Of a stretch of DNA of 64,000 nt, positions 41,131-49,687 are shown piece by piece (position 1 is the stretch's first letter; every line of letters starts with the position of its first letter). The stretch is taken from the NCBI GenBank assembly GCA_041662295.1, contig JBAZSR010000001.1:1-64000 (forward strand), given 5' to 3'. The DNA is from JACQWX01 sp041662295 (GTDB taxonomy: Bacteria; Elusimicrobiota; Elusimicrobia; UBA1565; UBA9628). The notes below the pieces were generated by a model, which made no database searches, was not told the DNA's origin, and was given only the letters and a program-made list of their open reading frames with translations. The position numbers and the translations under genes are program-made.

Positions 41131-41601
41131 ATGATGCATTCAGACAAACGACTGGCAATCAGGCCCGCGGCGCTGGAGTGGCTGGGCGAGGCGCTCAAGC
41201 TCCACGAAGTCCTTGACGAGAAGAGCGGGCTTGAAGCCGCGCTCGAGAGCTTGCCCGCCATCACGCTCGAGGCGTGGCCCGCGGGCCAGGAGATCCTTTC
41301 CGAAGGCGAGCGGAGCGAGGATTTCTTCGTGGTCTACACGGGCCGTGTCTCGGTGTGGCGGTGCAGGGGCCAGGCCGGGCCGCGCAAGCTCGGCACGCTC
41401 AAGCCCGGGGATTTCTTCGGCGAGATCGGCTTTCTCTTGAAGGCGGCGCGATCGGCCTCGGTGCGCGCCGAGACCGACGTCGCGGTCTTCCGGTTCCCGG
41501 CCGCGGAGTTCGAGGTCGTTCTGCGCAAGCACAAGAGCCTCGACCGCTGGGTCCACGCGGTCGCCTGCAAGAGGCTCTCCCGGCTCTTCCGCGGCGATTG
41601 A
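41131..41601 (+). CDS. Cyclic-nucleotide-binding domain protein
   Basis: The 156-residue protein is a Crp-type domain with a canonical phosphate-binding cassette, FFGEIGFLLKAARSASV, including the Gly-Glu and the Arg that hold the cyclic phosphate. No DNA-binding domain follows, so it must act through a partner. ATG 41131 or 41134 is preferred because residues encoded before it are not domain-like. A longer frame from ATG 41071 is possible. It converges on the deacetylase-family gene. Confidence 0.75.
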   Translation: MMHSDKRLAIRPAALEWLGEALKLHEVLDEKSGLEAALESLPAITLEAWPAGQEILSEGERSEDFFVVYTGRVSVWRCRGQAGPRKLGTLKPGDFFGEIGFLLKAARSASVRAETDVAVFRFPAAEFEVVLRKHKSLDRWVHAVACKRLSRLFRGD

Positions 41602-41602
41602 A

Positions 41603-41618
41603 GGCCGGCCCGGCGGCC
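41603..41618. terminator. Short hairpin between convergent genes
   Basis: GGCCG (41603-41607) pairs with CGGCC (41614-41618) over a 6-nt loop, between the cNMP-domain and deacetylase-family stops. It is short and lacks a U-tract. Confidence 0.25.
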
Positions 41619-41623
41619 GCCGC

Positions 41624-42478
41624 TTACAGGAAGGTCTCGAGGAAGTTCTCGACGAGGGCCGGCATGTCGGGGCTGTAGCCGCCCTCGAGCACGCCGAAGC
41701 GCGCGAGGCCCGTGGCTGCGATGCGGGCGCCGATCCGGCGGAAGGAGGTCTTCTCGAGGCGCAGTTGTGCGATGGGGTCGAGCTTGTAGGTGTCGAACCC
41801 GGCCGAGACAGCGAGAAAGCCGGGCGCGAAGTCCATGAGCGCGCCGAGCCCCTGCTCGAGCGCGGCCAGGTAGGCGTCCTCTCCCGTGCCGGGAGGGAGG
41901 GGGAGGTTCAGGCAGTTCTCCTCCGAGCGCAGGCCCGTGCCCGGGTAGAGGGGGGACTGGTGCAGGGAGACCAGGAAGGTGTCCGGCCGGCCGAGCATGA
42001 TGTCCTGGGTGCCGTCCCCATGGTGCACGTCGATGTCGAGGATGCCGATCTTCGCCCCGGGCAGCCGGGCCCTGAGCACGGCGCAGGCGATGGCCAGATT
42101 GTTAAGGTAGCAGAACCCGGCCGCCCTCCTGCGGCCCGCGTGGTGTCCCGGCGGCCGCATCAGGGAGAAAGCGGTCTCTCCGGCGGCGCAGGACAGGCCG
42201 GCCGAGACCGCCCCTGAGACGCTCTTGAGTCCGAAGAGCTCGATGCCGTCGTAGTGCGGAGTATCCGGGTCGCAGTAGAGCCCGTCCGCCACGCTTCTAA
42301 AGTGCGCGGGATCGTGGGCCATGGCCGCGTCGTTCTCCGAGGCCGCGCAGTCCGGCATGCTGAGCGTGCGGCCGGACATCTTGAGCCGCTCAGCGACGGA
42401 GCCGACGCGCTCAGGGGTCTCTGGATGGCCCGGGGTGTGGTACCGCAGGCAGTCGGGGTCGAAGTAGATCCGGCTCAC
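41624..42478 (-). CDS. Histone-deacetylase-family hydrolase (possible acetylpolyamine amidohydrolase)
   Basis: The 284-residue zinc enzyme has the deacetylase-fold motifs PPGHHAG, DIDVHHGDGTQD (zinc ligands Asp and His) and SAGFDTYKLDP (third ligand Asp). Bacterial members remove acetyl groups from polyamines, acetoin-related compounds or lysine. Coupling to an agmatinase-family gene (ATGA 42475-42478) and a deoxyhypusine-synthase-like gene favours a polyamine substrate. That is context inference. Confidence 0.88.
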   Translation of the reverse strand: MSRIYFDPDCLRYHTPGHPETPERVGSVAERLKMSGRTLSMPDCAASENDAAMAHDPAHFRSVADGLYCDPDTPHYDGIELFGLKSVSGAVSAGLSCAAGETAFSLMRPPGHHAGRRRAAGFCYLNNLAIACAVLRARLPGAKIGILDIDVHHGDGTQDIMLGRPDTFLVSLHQSPLYPGTGLRSEENCLNLPLPPGTGEDAYLAALEQGLGALMDFAPGFLAVSAGFDTYKLDPIAQLRLEKTSFRRIGARIAATGLARFGVLEGGYSPDMPALVENFLETFL

Positions 42479-43353
42479 GGCCTGGCGAGCAGCCAGCCCA
42501 TCAGCCGGTACATGAGCTTGGAGGCGGCGAGCTCCGAGGACACGTCATTGGGCGAGGGGCAGAGCTCCATGATGTCCGCGCCCACGACCCTGCGGCCTTG
42601 GACTACGGTCCGAAGGAGGTCGAGGGCCTCGTGCCACAGGAACCCGCCGGGCTGGGGGGTGCCGACCCCGGGCGCCACCGACGGGTCGAACCCATCGAGG
42701 TCCAGGGAGAGATAGACGTCGCCGGTCAGGGCCTTGAGGACTTTTGGGATGAGGGACGGCACATCCCGGTGCTCGTGCATGAGGAACGTCGTGACCTTGC
42801 CCGCGCCCACGAGGTGGGCCTCCTCCTCGGCCACGGAGCGGATGCCGACCTGGACCACGGGACAGCGCCGGGAAGCCGGGTAGAGCGCGCAGGCATGGTT
42901 GTGGGCAGACCCTTCATAGGATGGCCGGAGGTCCGCGTGCGCGTCGAAATGCAGGACCGAGAGACCGGGCCAGCGCTCGAGGTGGGGGGGGATGGTCGCC
43001 TGGGAGAGGGAGTGCTCTCCACCGACGGAGAATACGGTCTTGCCCATGTCGAGGAGGCGGGAGACTTCCCGCCGCACCAGCGGAAAATAGGCGGCCGCGT
43101 CTTGCCGTCCCGGAGGGAGGGTCAGTGTGTGGATGCCCGCGCGGTAGGTCTGGGCACGGAGCTCCTCGTCGTAGAGCTCGAGGCCCATCGAGCCAGCCAG
43201 GAGGGCTGCCGGGCCTTTCCCGGTGCCCTTGCGGTGGCTCGTGGTCTTCTCGAAGGGCAGGAGCAGGACCGCGAACCTCGCGTCCTTGAGCGGCGCGGTG
43301 ACGCCGAGGAACTGCCCCGGGACGGGCTCCCCCGCGCAGACGAGGGGCTTCAC
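42475..43353 (-). CDS. speB: Agmatinase/arginase-family ureohydrolase
   Basis: The 292-residue enzyme carries the manganese-binding motifs of the family: GGEHSL, HFDAHADLR and LSLDLDGFDPS. These enzymes hydrolyse guanidino groups, for example agmatine to putrescine plus urea, or aminopropylagmatine to spermidine. Length fits agmatinase. It lies between the deoxyhypusine-synthase-like gene (10-nt gap) and the deacetylase-family gene. The exact substrate is not decided by sequence. Confidence 0.85.
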   Translation of the reverse strand: MKPLVCAGEPVPGQFLGVTAPLKDARFAVLLLPFEKTTSHRKGTGKGPAALLAGSMGLELYDEELRAQTYRAGIHTLTLPPGRQDAAAYFPLVRREVSRLLDMGKTVFSVGGEHSLSQATIPPHLERWPGLSVLHFDAHADLRPSYEGSAHNHACALYPASRRCPVVQVGIRSVAEEEAHLVGAGKVTTFLMHEHRDVPSLIPKVLKALTGDVYLSLDLDGFDPSVAPGVGTPQPGGFLWHEALDLLRTVVQGRRVVGADIMELCPSPNDVSSELAASKLMYRLMGWLLARP

Positions 43354-43363
43354 GATTGCGGCC

Positions 43364-44413
43364 CTAGCGCTGGGCGCCGACCGGCTCGGTCTCGAGCACG
43401 GCGTTGAGGTTGCGCGCCTTGCGGCCCTTCCAGGAGCCTTTGTGGTAGCCGTACGATGCCAGGAGCGGGAAGGCCAAGGAGGCCTCGGCGAAGACCATCT
43501 GCTCGTGGACGGTGTCCACCTTGCCCCAGGAGCAGGCCTCGCGCAGGGTCGAGCCCGAGAGCGCGCCGTCGCGCTCGTCGGCCACCGTGATCTGGATGGC
43601 GTAGCGGTGCATGACGGTCTCGAGGCCGAGCATCTCGGGTCCCACGGTCATGTCTTGGGCGAAGTTTTTGGGCACGCCGCCGCCGAGCATAAGCAGGCCC
43701 GTCTGCTTGGAGGCGAGCTTGACCTTCACGAGCTCGAGGAAGTCCTTGGCCGAGTCGATGGAGACGTGCCGTTCCGGGTTGTGCCACTGGTGGTGCAGGA
43801 GCCCGAACCCCGCCGAGCAGTCGGAGAAGGCCGGCACGAAGATCGGCACGCCCTTCTCGTAGGCCGCGCGCACGATGGAGTCCGAGCCCTTCTTGTTCTG
43901 GGCGAGCCAGCGTCCCATCTCGAGGATGAACTCGCGGGAGGAATAGGGACGGGACTCGAGCGTGCCGGCGATGTCGGAGACCGTCTTGTCGCACTGGCCG
44001 AGCTCGTCCTCGTCGATGAAAGTGTCGTAGATGCGGTCCACCCGGGCGCGCCGCAGGGCGTGGTCGTCCACCCACTTCGTGCCCTTGTAGTGCTTGAAGC
44101 CGAGGGCCTCGAAGAAGTCCTGGTCCACGATGTTGGCGCCCGTGGCCACGATGCCGTCGACCATGTTGTTGCTCACGAGGTCGAAGAAGGCCTTGCGCAG
44201 GCCCGCCGAGACCAGCGAGCCCGCGATGCACAGGAAGATGGCGCAGTCCTTGTCTCCGAGCATGCGGTCGTAGATGTCCGCGGCGCGCGCGAGGTCCCGG
44301 GAAGAGTAGGCCATCCTGGACATGGCTTCGACGATGGGCACGGCATTGTGCTTCTTGATGTCGAAATGCTCGATGGGCTCTTTCAGAAGGGCGGCCTTCG
44401 CTTTGCTCGGCAT
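43364..44413 (-). CDS. Deoxyhypusine-synthase-like enzyme
   Basis: The 349-residue protein matches the deoxyhypusine synthase family, with the NAD-binding core, the SDCSAGFG stretch and Lys249 in MLGGGVPKNFAQD at the place of the catalytic lysine. Bacteria lack eIF5A, so such homologues usually transfer the aminobutyl or aminopropyl group to a free polyamine, as in homospermidine synthase. A clear GAGGTGAG lies before the ATG. It heads the polyamine-like cluster. Confidence 0.88.
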   Translation of the reverse strand: MPSKAKAALLKEPIEHFDIKKHNAVPIVEAMSRMAYSSRDLARAADIYDRMLGDKDCAIFLCIAGSLVSAGLRKAFFDLVSNNMVDGIVATGANIVDQDFFEALGFKHYKGTKWVDDHALRRARVDRIYDTFIDEDELGQCDKTVSDIAGTLESRPYSSREFILEMGRWLAQNKKGSDSIVRAAYEKGVPIFVPAFSDCSAGFGLLHHQWHNPERHVSIDSAKDFLELVKVKLASKQTGLLMLGGGVPKNFAQDMTVGPEMLGLETVMHRYAIQITVADERDGALSGSTLREACSWGKVDTVHEQMVFAEASLAFPLLASYGYHKGSWKGRKARNLNAVLETEPVGAQR

Positions 44414-44472
44414 GGTCTCACCTCGGTGTAATATTGTTGTCGAAAAAATATTCTATAACAAAGAGGAGGACG
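44414..44472. promoter_or_regulatory. Divergent promoter region
   Basis: This 59-bp AT-rich gap separates the deoxyhypusine-synthase-like gene and the HAD-like gene. On the plus strand TATAAC (44453-44458) could be a -10 box and AGGAGGA (44464-44470) is a strong ribosome site for the ATG at 44473. On the minus strand GAGGTGAG serves the other gene. Confidence 0.5.
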
Positions 44473-45630
44473 ATGCCACAGCCTTCCATGCCGAAAGTCG
44501 CGCTTGCGGCCGCGCTGGCCGCGTTCCTGCTGGCCGCGGTCTGCGGGGACGCGGACGCCTACGGCCGCAAGAAGCCCAAAAACCCCAAGCGCAAAAAGCC
44601 CGCGGCCGGAGCGCCCGCCGGAGCCGCCGCGGCCGCTTCGCCGGCTGTGCCGGCCGGGCCGTCGCCCCTGCTCGCGCCTGGGAGGTGGGACCCTTCGGTG
44701 CGCGTCCGGATCGAGGAGTTCGTCCGGAGCCAGGGCAGTCAGGCCCCGGACTACGACCCCGGGAGCCCGCCGGTGGCCGTGTTCTCGCTCAACGACGTCC
44801 TCATCGTCAACGACCTCGGTGAGGCCGTGTTCCAGCGCATGGTCCTCTCGTCGCAGACCGTCGTGCCCGCCTTCGACCTCCGCTTCGACGAGGACTTCTG
44901 GCAGATGCTTCCGGCCGCCTTCGGCCGGCTCACGCTCCGCGCGGACTACCAGCAGCTCCTGGCCGCGCCGGTCTCGATCTGGCCCGACCAGCCGGGCTAC
45001 CGCCGCCTGCGCAAGGGCTTCGTGAAGATGTACCGGGAGTTCTGCGGCCAGCGGGGCCTCAAGGAGTGCCGCGGCCTGCTGGCGCGGATGTTCAAGGGCT
45101 ACACCGAGGACGAGGCGGTCGGGTACGCCAAGGACGTGATCAACGACGAGCTCGGTCGTCCCATGGGCTGGGAGTTCCTCGAGGACCGGGCCAGCGACCC
45201 CGCGCCGCTGAGGATCAAGACGGGCCTGCGGCCCGTGCCTGAGATGAAGGACCTCCTGTCCGTCCTGGGCAGGGAAGGCTTCGACGTGGTGGTCGTCTCG
45301 GAGGACAGCCAGATCGCGGTCCGGCAGATGGTCAAGCATTTCGGCCTTCCTCCGGAGCGCGGGTTGGGCATCCGGGTCAGCGTCAGCACCAGGACCTTCC
45401 TGCTCGAGGACGAGGTCGAGCCGCCCTTCCCCTTCCGGAGCGGAAAGATCGAGGCGATCCTATCCGCCATGGGCCGGCCGCCGGCTTTTGTCGCGGCCGC
45501 GAGCGCTGAGGACGCGGCCCTGCTCAGCTACGGCGAGGGCCTGCGGCTCCTCATCGACAGGGGGGACCCGGATTTGCGCCGCGTCGGGGTGGACCGCGGG
45601 TGGATCATCCAGCCCGCCTTCCCTCCATAA
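44473..45630 (+). CDS. Secreted HAD-like protein with degenerate active site
   Basis: The start at 44473 is fixed by AGGAGGA just upstream. A signal peptide (residues about 1-29) and a Lys/Pro/Ala-rich linker precede a HAD-type domain. Motif I, normally FDxDxT, reads FSLNDVL (104-110), so both catalytic Asp are replaced by Ser105 and Asn107, although the following NDLGEAVF is preserved. The motif II-like region FDVVVVSEDSQ is present. It is likely a non-catalytic relative of HAD phosphatases. Total length is 385 residues. Confidence 0.6.
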   Translation: MPQPSMPKVALAAALAAFLLAAVCGDADAYGRKKPKNPKRKKPAAGAPAGAAAAASPAVPAGPSPLLAPGRWDPSVRVRIEEFVRSQGSQAPDYDPGSPPVAVFSLNDVLIVNDLGEAVFQRMVLSSQTVVPAFDLRFDEDFWQMLPAAFGRLTLRADYQQLLAAPVSIWPDQPGYRRLRKGFVKMYREFCGQRGLKECRGLLARMFKGYTEDEAVGYAKDVINDELGRPMGWEFLEDRASDPAPLRIKTGLRPVPEMKDLLSVLGREGFDVVVVSEDSQIAVRQMVKHFGLPPERGLGIRVSVSTRTFLLEDEVEPPFPFRSGKIEAILSAMGRPPAFVAAASAEDAALLSYGEGLRLLIDRGDPDLRRVGVDRGWIIQPAFPP

Positions 45631-45650
45631 TATTGATAGAATGGCCTGAC

Positions 45651-46427
45651 ATGAAGAGGGCTCTGATCGCCGGAGCCGTGCTCGCGGCCTGCTGGCTGGC
45701 CGGAGAGACGGCCGCGGCCGCCCCGTCCCGCTCTCCGCGGCGCAAGGCTCAGGCCGCCGCGCCCCAACCAGCGCCCCTGCCCGCGCCCGAGCCCCCCAAG
45801 CCGCTCGAGCCTCCCCGCGTCCTGGCCGGCGGCAAAGCCCTGGACAGGGCCCGGCTGGCGCCCCTGATGAAGATGGTGCTCAAGAAGGGGGATGACGACT
45901 TCACGTTCAAGGGAGGGCTCGCCGCGGTGCTCGGCGTCCCGGACCCCACGCGGACCATGACCGAGCTCCTCTCCGCGGGCAAGGCCACGGATGGCTGGAG
46001 GCACCTGGTCAGCGTCACCCTCTCCGAGGTCCCGGGCGGCAAGCCCGAGCCCAGCGGCTTCATATTCTGGGCGAACAGGAAGGTCGGCCGCGGCAACGAT
46101 GATTTCTACGCCCGGGTCTCCCTGGAGGGCCAGCTCCTCAAGGCCATTGTCCGGGAGGACAAGACGGACGAGAGAGGCTATGTGATCCGCGGCGCCGCCG
46201 AGCCCATGGCGCTCGAGCCCCGTTCGCAAGAGGCTGCCGAGCGGGTCCGGCACGAGGCCGAGCTCTGGCTCTTCGGGCTCTCTCTCAAGTCCAAGCACGC
46301 CAAGAAGCACCTTGATGTCCTTGCCGGGTTCCAGACCAAGCCCGCTCCGCCGCCCCAGCCTGCCGTTGCTGCTGAAGATGCCCCTGAGGACGAGGGGGAA
46401 GACGCTCCGGCCGAAGAGTCGGACTAG
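45651..46427 (+). CDS. Predicted secreted protein, unknown
   Basis: The 258-residue protein starts at ATG 45651 with a signal peptide (MKRALIAGAVLAACWLAGETAAA), followed by a Pro/Ala-rich linker, a globular domain (about 55-230) and an acidic tail. TAGAAT ends 8 nt before the ATG. No family is recognised. It lies 20 nt after the HAD-like gene. Confidence 0.55.
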   Translation: MKRALIAGAVLAACWLAGETAAAAPSRSPRRKAQAAAPQPAPLPAPEPPKPLEPPRVLAGGKALDRARLAPLMKMVLKKGDDDFTFKGGLAAVLGVPDPTRTMTELLSAGKATDGWRHLVSVTLSEVPGGKPEPSGFIFWANRKVGRGNDDFYARVSLEGQLLKAIVREDKTDERGYVIRGAAEPMALEPRSQEAAERVRHEAELWLFGLSLKSKHAKKHLDVLAGFQTKPAPPPQPAVAAEDAPEDEGEDAPAEESD

Positions 46428-46439
46428 CCGGAGCCCGGC
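46427..46439. terminator. Short hairpin between convergent genes
   Basis: GCCGG (46427-46431) pairs with CCGGC (46435-46439) over a 3-nt loop, in the 16-bp gap between two convergent stops. There is no U-tract. Confidence 0.25.
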
Positions 46440-46443
46440 GCGC

Positions 46444-47244
46444 TCAGTCCTTCAACCCGAACAGGGCCAGGCCGTTGGCGGTCGTTTCCGCTGCCGCTGA
46501 TTCCAGCGTCGTTTTCCAGACCAGGGCCAGGCGGCCCGCGATCTCCGGGAGCAGGGAGGGGTCGTTGCGCTTGCCACGGACGCTCTGGGGGGGGAGGTAG
46601 GGGCAGTCGGTCTCCAGCACCACGGAGGAGGGGCCCACGCGCCTGAAGGCCTCGCGCAGGGCTTCGTTCTTCGGGTAGGTGACCGGGCCGTCGGCTCCGA
46701 CCGCGAACCCCGATTCGACGCAAAGGACGGCCTCCTCCGGAGTGCCTGAAAAGCAGTGTACCACCCCCCAGAACCGGCCGCGGCGCGGCGGGCCGCGGAA
46801 GTGACGCCGGAGCGCGGTGATGAGGTCCGGGTAGGCGTCCCGGCAGTGGAGCACGACCGGCACGTCCCAGGCCAAGGCCGCGGACAGGAAGCGGTCGAGG
46901 ACTTTCCGCTGGAGGGGCCGCGGGGTGGCCGCGTTGTTGGCGCTGTAGTCGAGGCCGACCTCGCCGATCGCGACAACCTCGGGCAGGCGGATGAGCCGTT
47001 CGAGGTCAACCAGGAGGCGCTCCTGGAAGTCCGCGGCGTGGTAGGGGTGCAGTCCGAGGCTTGCACGCACAAAAGGCCGGGCCCGGGCGAGCGCCACGGC
47101 GCCCTGCCACCCCGCCGGGGAGTCCGCGACTTCCACGAGCCTGGACACGCCCGCGGCCGCCGCGGCCGCGAGGACCGCCTCCCGGTCCGCGTCGAAGGCA
47201 GGGTCGAGGAGGTGGGTGTGGGTGTCGAAATACGGCGTGGTCAC
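46444..47244 (-). CDS. tatD: TatD-family metal-dependent deoxyribonuclease
   Basis: The 266-residue hydrolase has the TatD motifs FDTHTHL, GEVGLDY, VVLHCRDA, VVHCFSG and ETDCPYLPP, which supply the metal ligands. TatD enzymes are 3'-5' exonucleases or D-aminoacyl-tRNA deacylase relatives. The GTG at 47244 overlaps the stop of the TPR/HEAT gene as GTGA (47241-47244). Length is normal. Confidence 0.92.
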   Translation of the reverse strand: MTTPYFDTHTHLLDPAFDADREAVLAAAAAAGVSRLVEVADSPAGWQGAVALARARPFVRASLGLHPYHAADFQERLLVDLERLIRLPEVVAIGEVGLDYSANNAATPRPLQRKVLDRFLSAALAWDVPVVLHCRDAYPDLITALRRHFRGPPRRGRFWGVVHCFSGTPEEAVLCVESGFAVGADGPVTYPKNEALREAFRRVGPSSVVLETDCPYLPPQSVRGKRNDPSLLPEIAGRLALVWKTTLESAAAETTANGLALFGLKD

Positions 47245-48887
47245 CGGGCTCCCTTGCGAGGCGCGAGTCTGGCATAGTACGCCAGGACGGCTGGGTCCGT
47301 CTCCCGGGAGAGGTACTCCTTCGCCGCTGCTTCCGCGCCGGGCGTTTCCTTGTAATAGTGGTCGAGGACCATGGTCTTGGCCAGGAAGCGCACGGTGGGG
47401 CTGGGGTCCGAGAGGGCCGTGACCGCCTGCGGGAAGGTGTTCTCCGGGTCGAGGTCCGCGAAGAGATTGAGAGCCCGGGCCCGGATGAAAGGGCTCGTAG
47501 ACCCCAGCCACCCGGCCCGGCGGTTGAGCAGGGCGGGCTTGAAGTCGGCGGCGAGGCTGAACAGGGCGAAGTCCGCGCTGCGGCGCACGAGCTCTGTGTC
47601 GTCGTCCAGGAGCCTGCCCAGGACGTCGACCCAGCGGGGGTCCAGCCCGGCCGCGGCCTGCTCACAGGCGCCGGCGCGCAGGGAGGCGTCGTCGGACTTG
47701 AAGTACTTGCCCAGCAGGGTGGGCCGCACGTTGGCCAGGGCACCCTCTTTGCGGCCTTCAAGGATGCGGCCGATGAGGGTCTCGATCGGCTCTCCATCCA
47801 CCCAATCCGGCCGCTGCATGTACACGGCGACGAGGAAGGGCAGGGCGGCCTCGGGGTCCGCCCGGTGCTTGATGCAGAGCTGGGACAGCTTCTGGGCGCT
47901 GTAGAGGTCGCGCGGGTTCCTGCGCCAGGCGGCCGAAAGAGCCTTGACTGCCTCGTCCGGGGCGCGGTCCACCAGGGCCAGGGCGCCGATGACGGCCAGG
48001 GCGCCGGCGTGGCTGGGGTCGCGTTCCACGGTCTCGAGCACGAGGGCGCGCACCGAGTCTGTTTCGCCGGCCGCCAGGGCCGCGAGGGCCATGGTCGAGA
48101 AGGCGGCCGGGCTGTCCGGGTGGAGCACTGCGACCTCCTTGAGACTCTGCCGGGCGGCCGCGGGAGCCCCAGCGTCCCGGCCCGAGAGCGACATCCCCGC
48201 AATGCGGCCGAGCTCGTTCAAGGCCAGCCGGCCCTCGTGGGTGTCGGGCCCCGCGGCCGCGGTCCTGCCGTACCACGGGACCGCAGAGGACAGGTCGCCG
48301 ATCGTCCGACCGAAGAGCTCTGCGCCGTAAAGGAGCAGGGGCTGGTCCCCGGGCTTGGCCGAGAGCCCGGCGTCCACGAGCTTGATGCTCCCCTGCACGT
48401 CACCGCGGGACGCCGCGATGCTGGCGAGGTAGAGGTGCAGGTTGGGATCCCCCGGCGCCGCGGCCAGGCGGTCCCTCAGGCGGGCCTCGTTGGCTGGCGA
48501 GGCGTCGAAGGCCGCGCCCTCGAGGAAGTGCCTTCCCCGGTGCGTGATGACGTGGCTGTGGCTGCGGTGGAAGACCTCGTCGCCGAAGAAGGAGCGGGCC
48601 GCGCTCATCACGTAGAAGGCGTCCTCGATGCGGCCGGCTTTGTGGAGTTCATCGGCCAGCCGCATGTGGGATGCGGGGTCGAGATAGCGGCCGCGGAAGG
48701 CCTTGCGCGCCTCCTCCAGGGCCCGGGACCCTTGGGCCCCGCTCCCCGCGGATGCGCTGCCGTCCTGGCCGCGCCCTCGCGGCTTGAGCCAGCCCCAGAG
48801 GAGGACGGCATAGACCGCCAGCGCGCCCGCGATGACGATGATGATTCCGCCGAGCAGGAAAGAGGAGGCGCGGGATCTTCTTCTCAC
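47241..48887 (-). CDS. Membrane-anchored TPR/HEAT-repeat protein
   Basis: The 548-residue protein has one N-terminal transmembrane helix (about 9-32) and then helical repeats. TPR-like units occupy about 60-330 (for example PNLHLYLASIAASRGDVQGS), and HEAT-like units follow (about 360-520, RWVDVLGRLLDDDTELVRR). These are protein-interaction scaffolds. It is translationally coupled to tatD. No specific function can be assigned. Confidence 0.65.
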   Translation of the reverse strand: MRRRSRASSFLLGGIIIVIAGALAVYAVLLWGWLKPRGRGQDGSASAGSGAQGSRALEEARKAFRGRYLDPASHMRLADELHKAGRIEDAFYVMSAARSFFGDEVFHRSHSHVITHRGRHFLEGAAFDASPANEARLRDRLAAAPGDPNLHLYLASIAASRGDVQGSIKLVDAGLSAKPGDQPLLLYGAELFGRTIGDLSSAVPWYGRTAAAGPDTHEGRLALNELGRIAGMSLSGRDAGAPAAARQSLKEVAVLHPDSPAAFSTMALAALAAGETDSVRALVLETVERDPSHAGALAVIGALALVDRAPDEAVKALSAAWRRNPRDLYSAQKLSQLCIKHRADPEAALPFLVAVYMQRPDWVDGEPIETLIGRILEGRKEGALANVRPTLLGKYFKSDDASLRAGACEQAAAGLDPRWVDVLGRLLDDDTELVRRSADFALFSLAADFKPALLNRRAGWLGSTSPFIRARALNLFADLDPENTFPQAVTALSDPSPTVRFLAKTMVLDHYYKETPGAEAAAKEYLSRETDPAVLAYYARLAPRKGAR

Positions 48888-48909
48888 AGAGGCTTGCGGC
48901 GGCGTGACA

Positions 48910-49644
48910 TCACATCTCGGAATCGGTCTGCCGCAGGCTCATCACGATCTCGCGGAAGATCTCGTCGTCCTGGCCGGCGGAGAAGAGGTAGAGGACCTTG
49001 TCGCCTAGGATGTAGGCCTCGGTCCGCTGGAACGGGGATTCCACCGTCACCTGGACGCCCTTGAGCGACGTGACCTGGAGGGCCTTCTTGTTGAAGGTCT
49101 CGCCGCGGGACTGCATCATGGAATCCACGAACCTGTTGAGGCTGTCCGTGGGGTGGGGATTGTCCAAGAACGGGTTGGGCCGGACCTCCAGGCGGACGAT
49201 CCCGAGCTGGCCGAAGAGGCCTTCATCCACGAAGTGGGACGGGTCCATACCGAGCTTGGCGAAGTGGACCCACTCCACGGTCCTGGCCTGGTCCTTGAAG
49301 CCGGGGTAGGCGGCGTAGCCCTCGGGAAGGCGGATGACGTAGCCGGAGGCCCCCATGTAGGCGCCTTCTTCGGTCTGCCGGGGCGCGTCCTCCTTCGTGG
49401 TGGTCTTGCGGGTGAGCGCGAGGACAGCGGCCAGGAGCACGAGGCAGATGCCCCCGACCAGGAAGAACGTGCCGGCGCGGCTGGGCTTGCGCTCCTTGGG
49501 AAGCGGGGTCCGCAGCACGAGCTTGAGGGCCTCGTCGAAGTCCGCGTCCGAGATGCCCTCGGACTGGAGCTGCTTGCGCAGAGCGTCCACCGGGTGCTTG
49601 TTGATGAACTGCCGCAGGTACGCGATGACCTCGGGGTTCGGCAT
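48910..49644 (-). CDS. Single-pass membrane protein, unknown
   Basis: The 244-residue protein has an N-terminal helical module (residues 1-45, PEVIAYLRQFINKHPVDALR) of a type often found before membrane helices. One transmembrane helix follows (about 59-79), then an extracytoplasmic domain of about 150 residues. TATACA on the minus strand ends 6 nt before the ATG. No family is recognised. Confidence 0.55.
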   Translation of the reverse strand: MPNPEVIAYLRQFINKHPVDALRKQLQSEGISDADFDEALKLVLRTPLPKERKPSRAGTFFLVGGICLVLLAAVLALTRKTTTKEDAPRQTEEGAYMGASGYVIRLPEGYAAYPGFKDQARTVEWVHFAKLGMDPSHFVDEGLFGQLGIVRLEVRPNPFLDNPHPTDSLNRFVDSMMQSRGETFNKKALQVTSLKGVQVTVESPFQRTEAYILGDKVLYLFSAGQDDEIFREIVMSLRQTDSEM

Positions 49645-49687
49645 CTGCCTTGTATATTAGGAAATAGTCCGGCTGGCGGGAAGGCTT

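Noticed and set aside
40943..41134. 63-codon plus-strand frame in the AT-rich intergenic region
   Set aside because: It has no ribosome site or recognisable domain, and it overlaps the likely promoter of the cNMP-domain gene.
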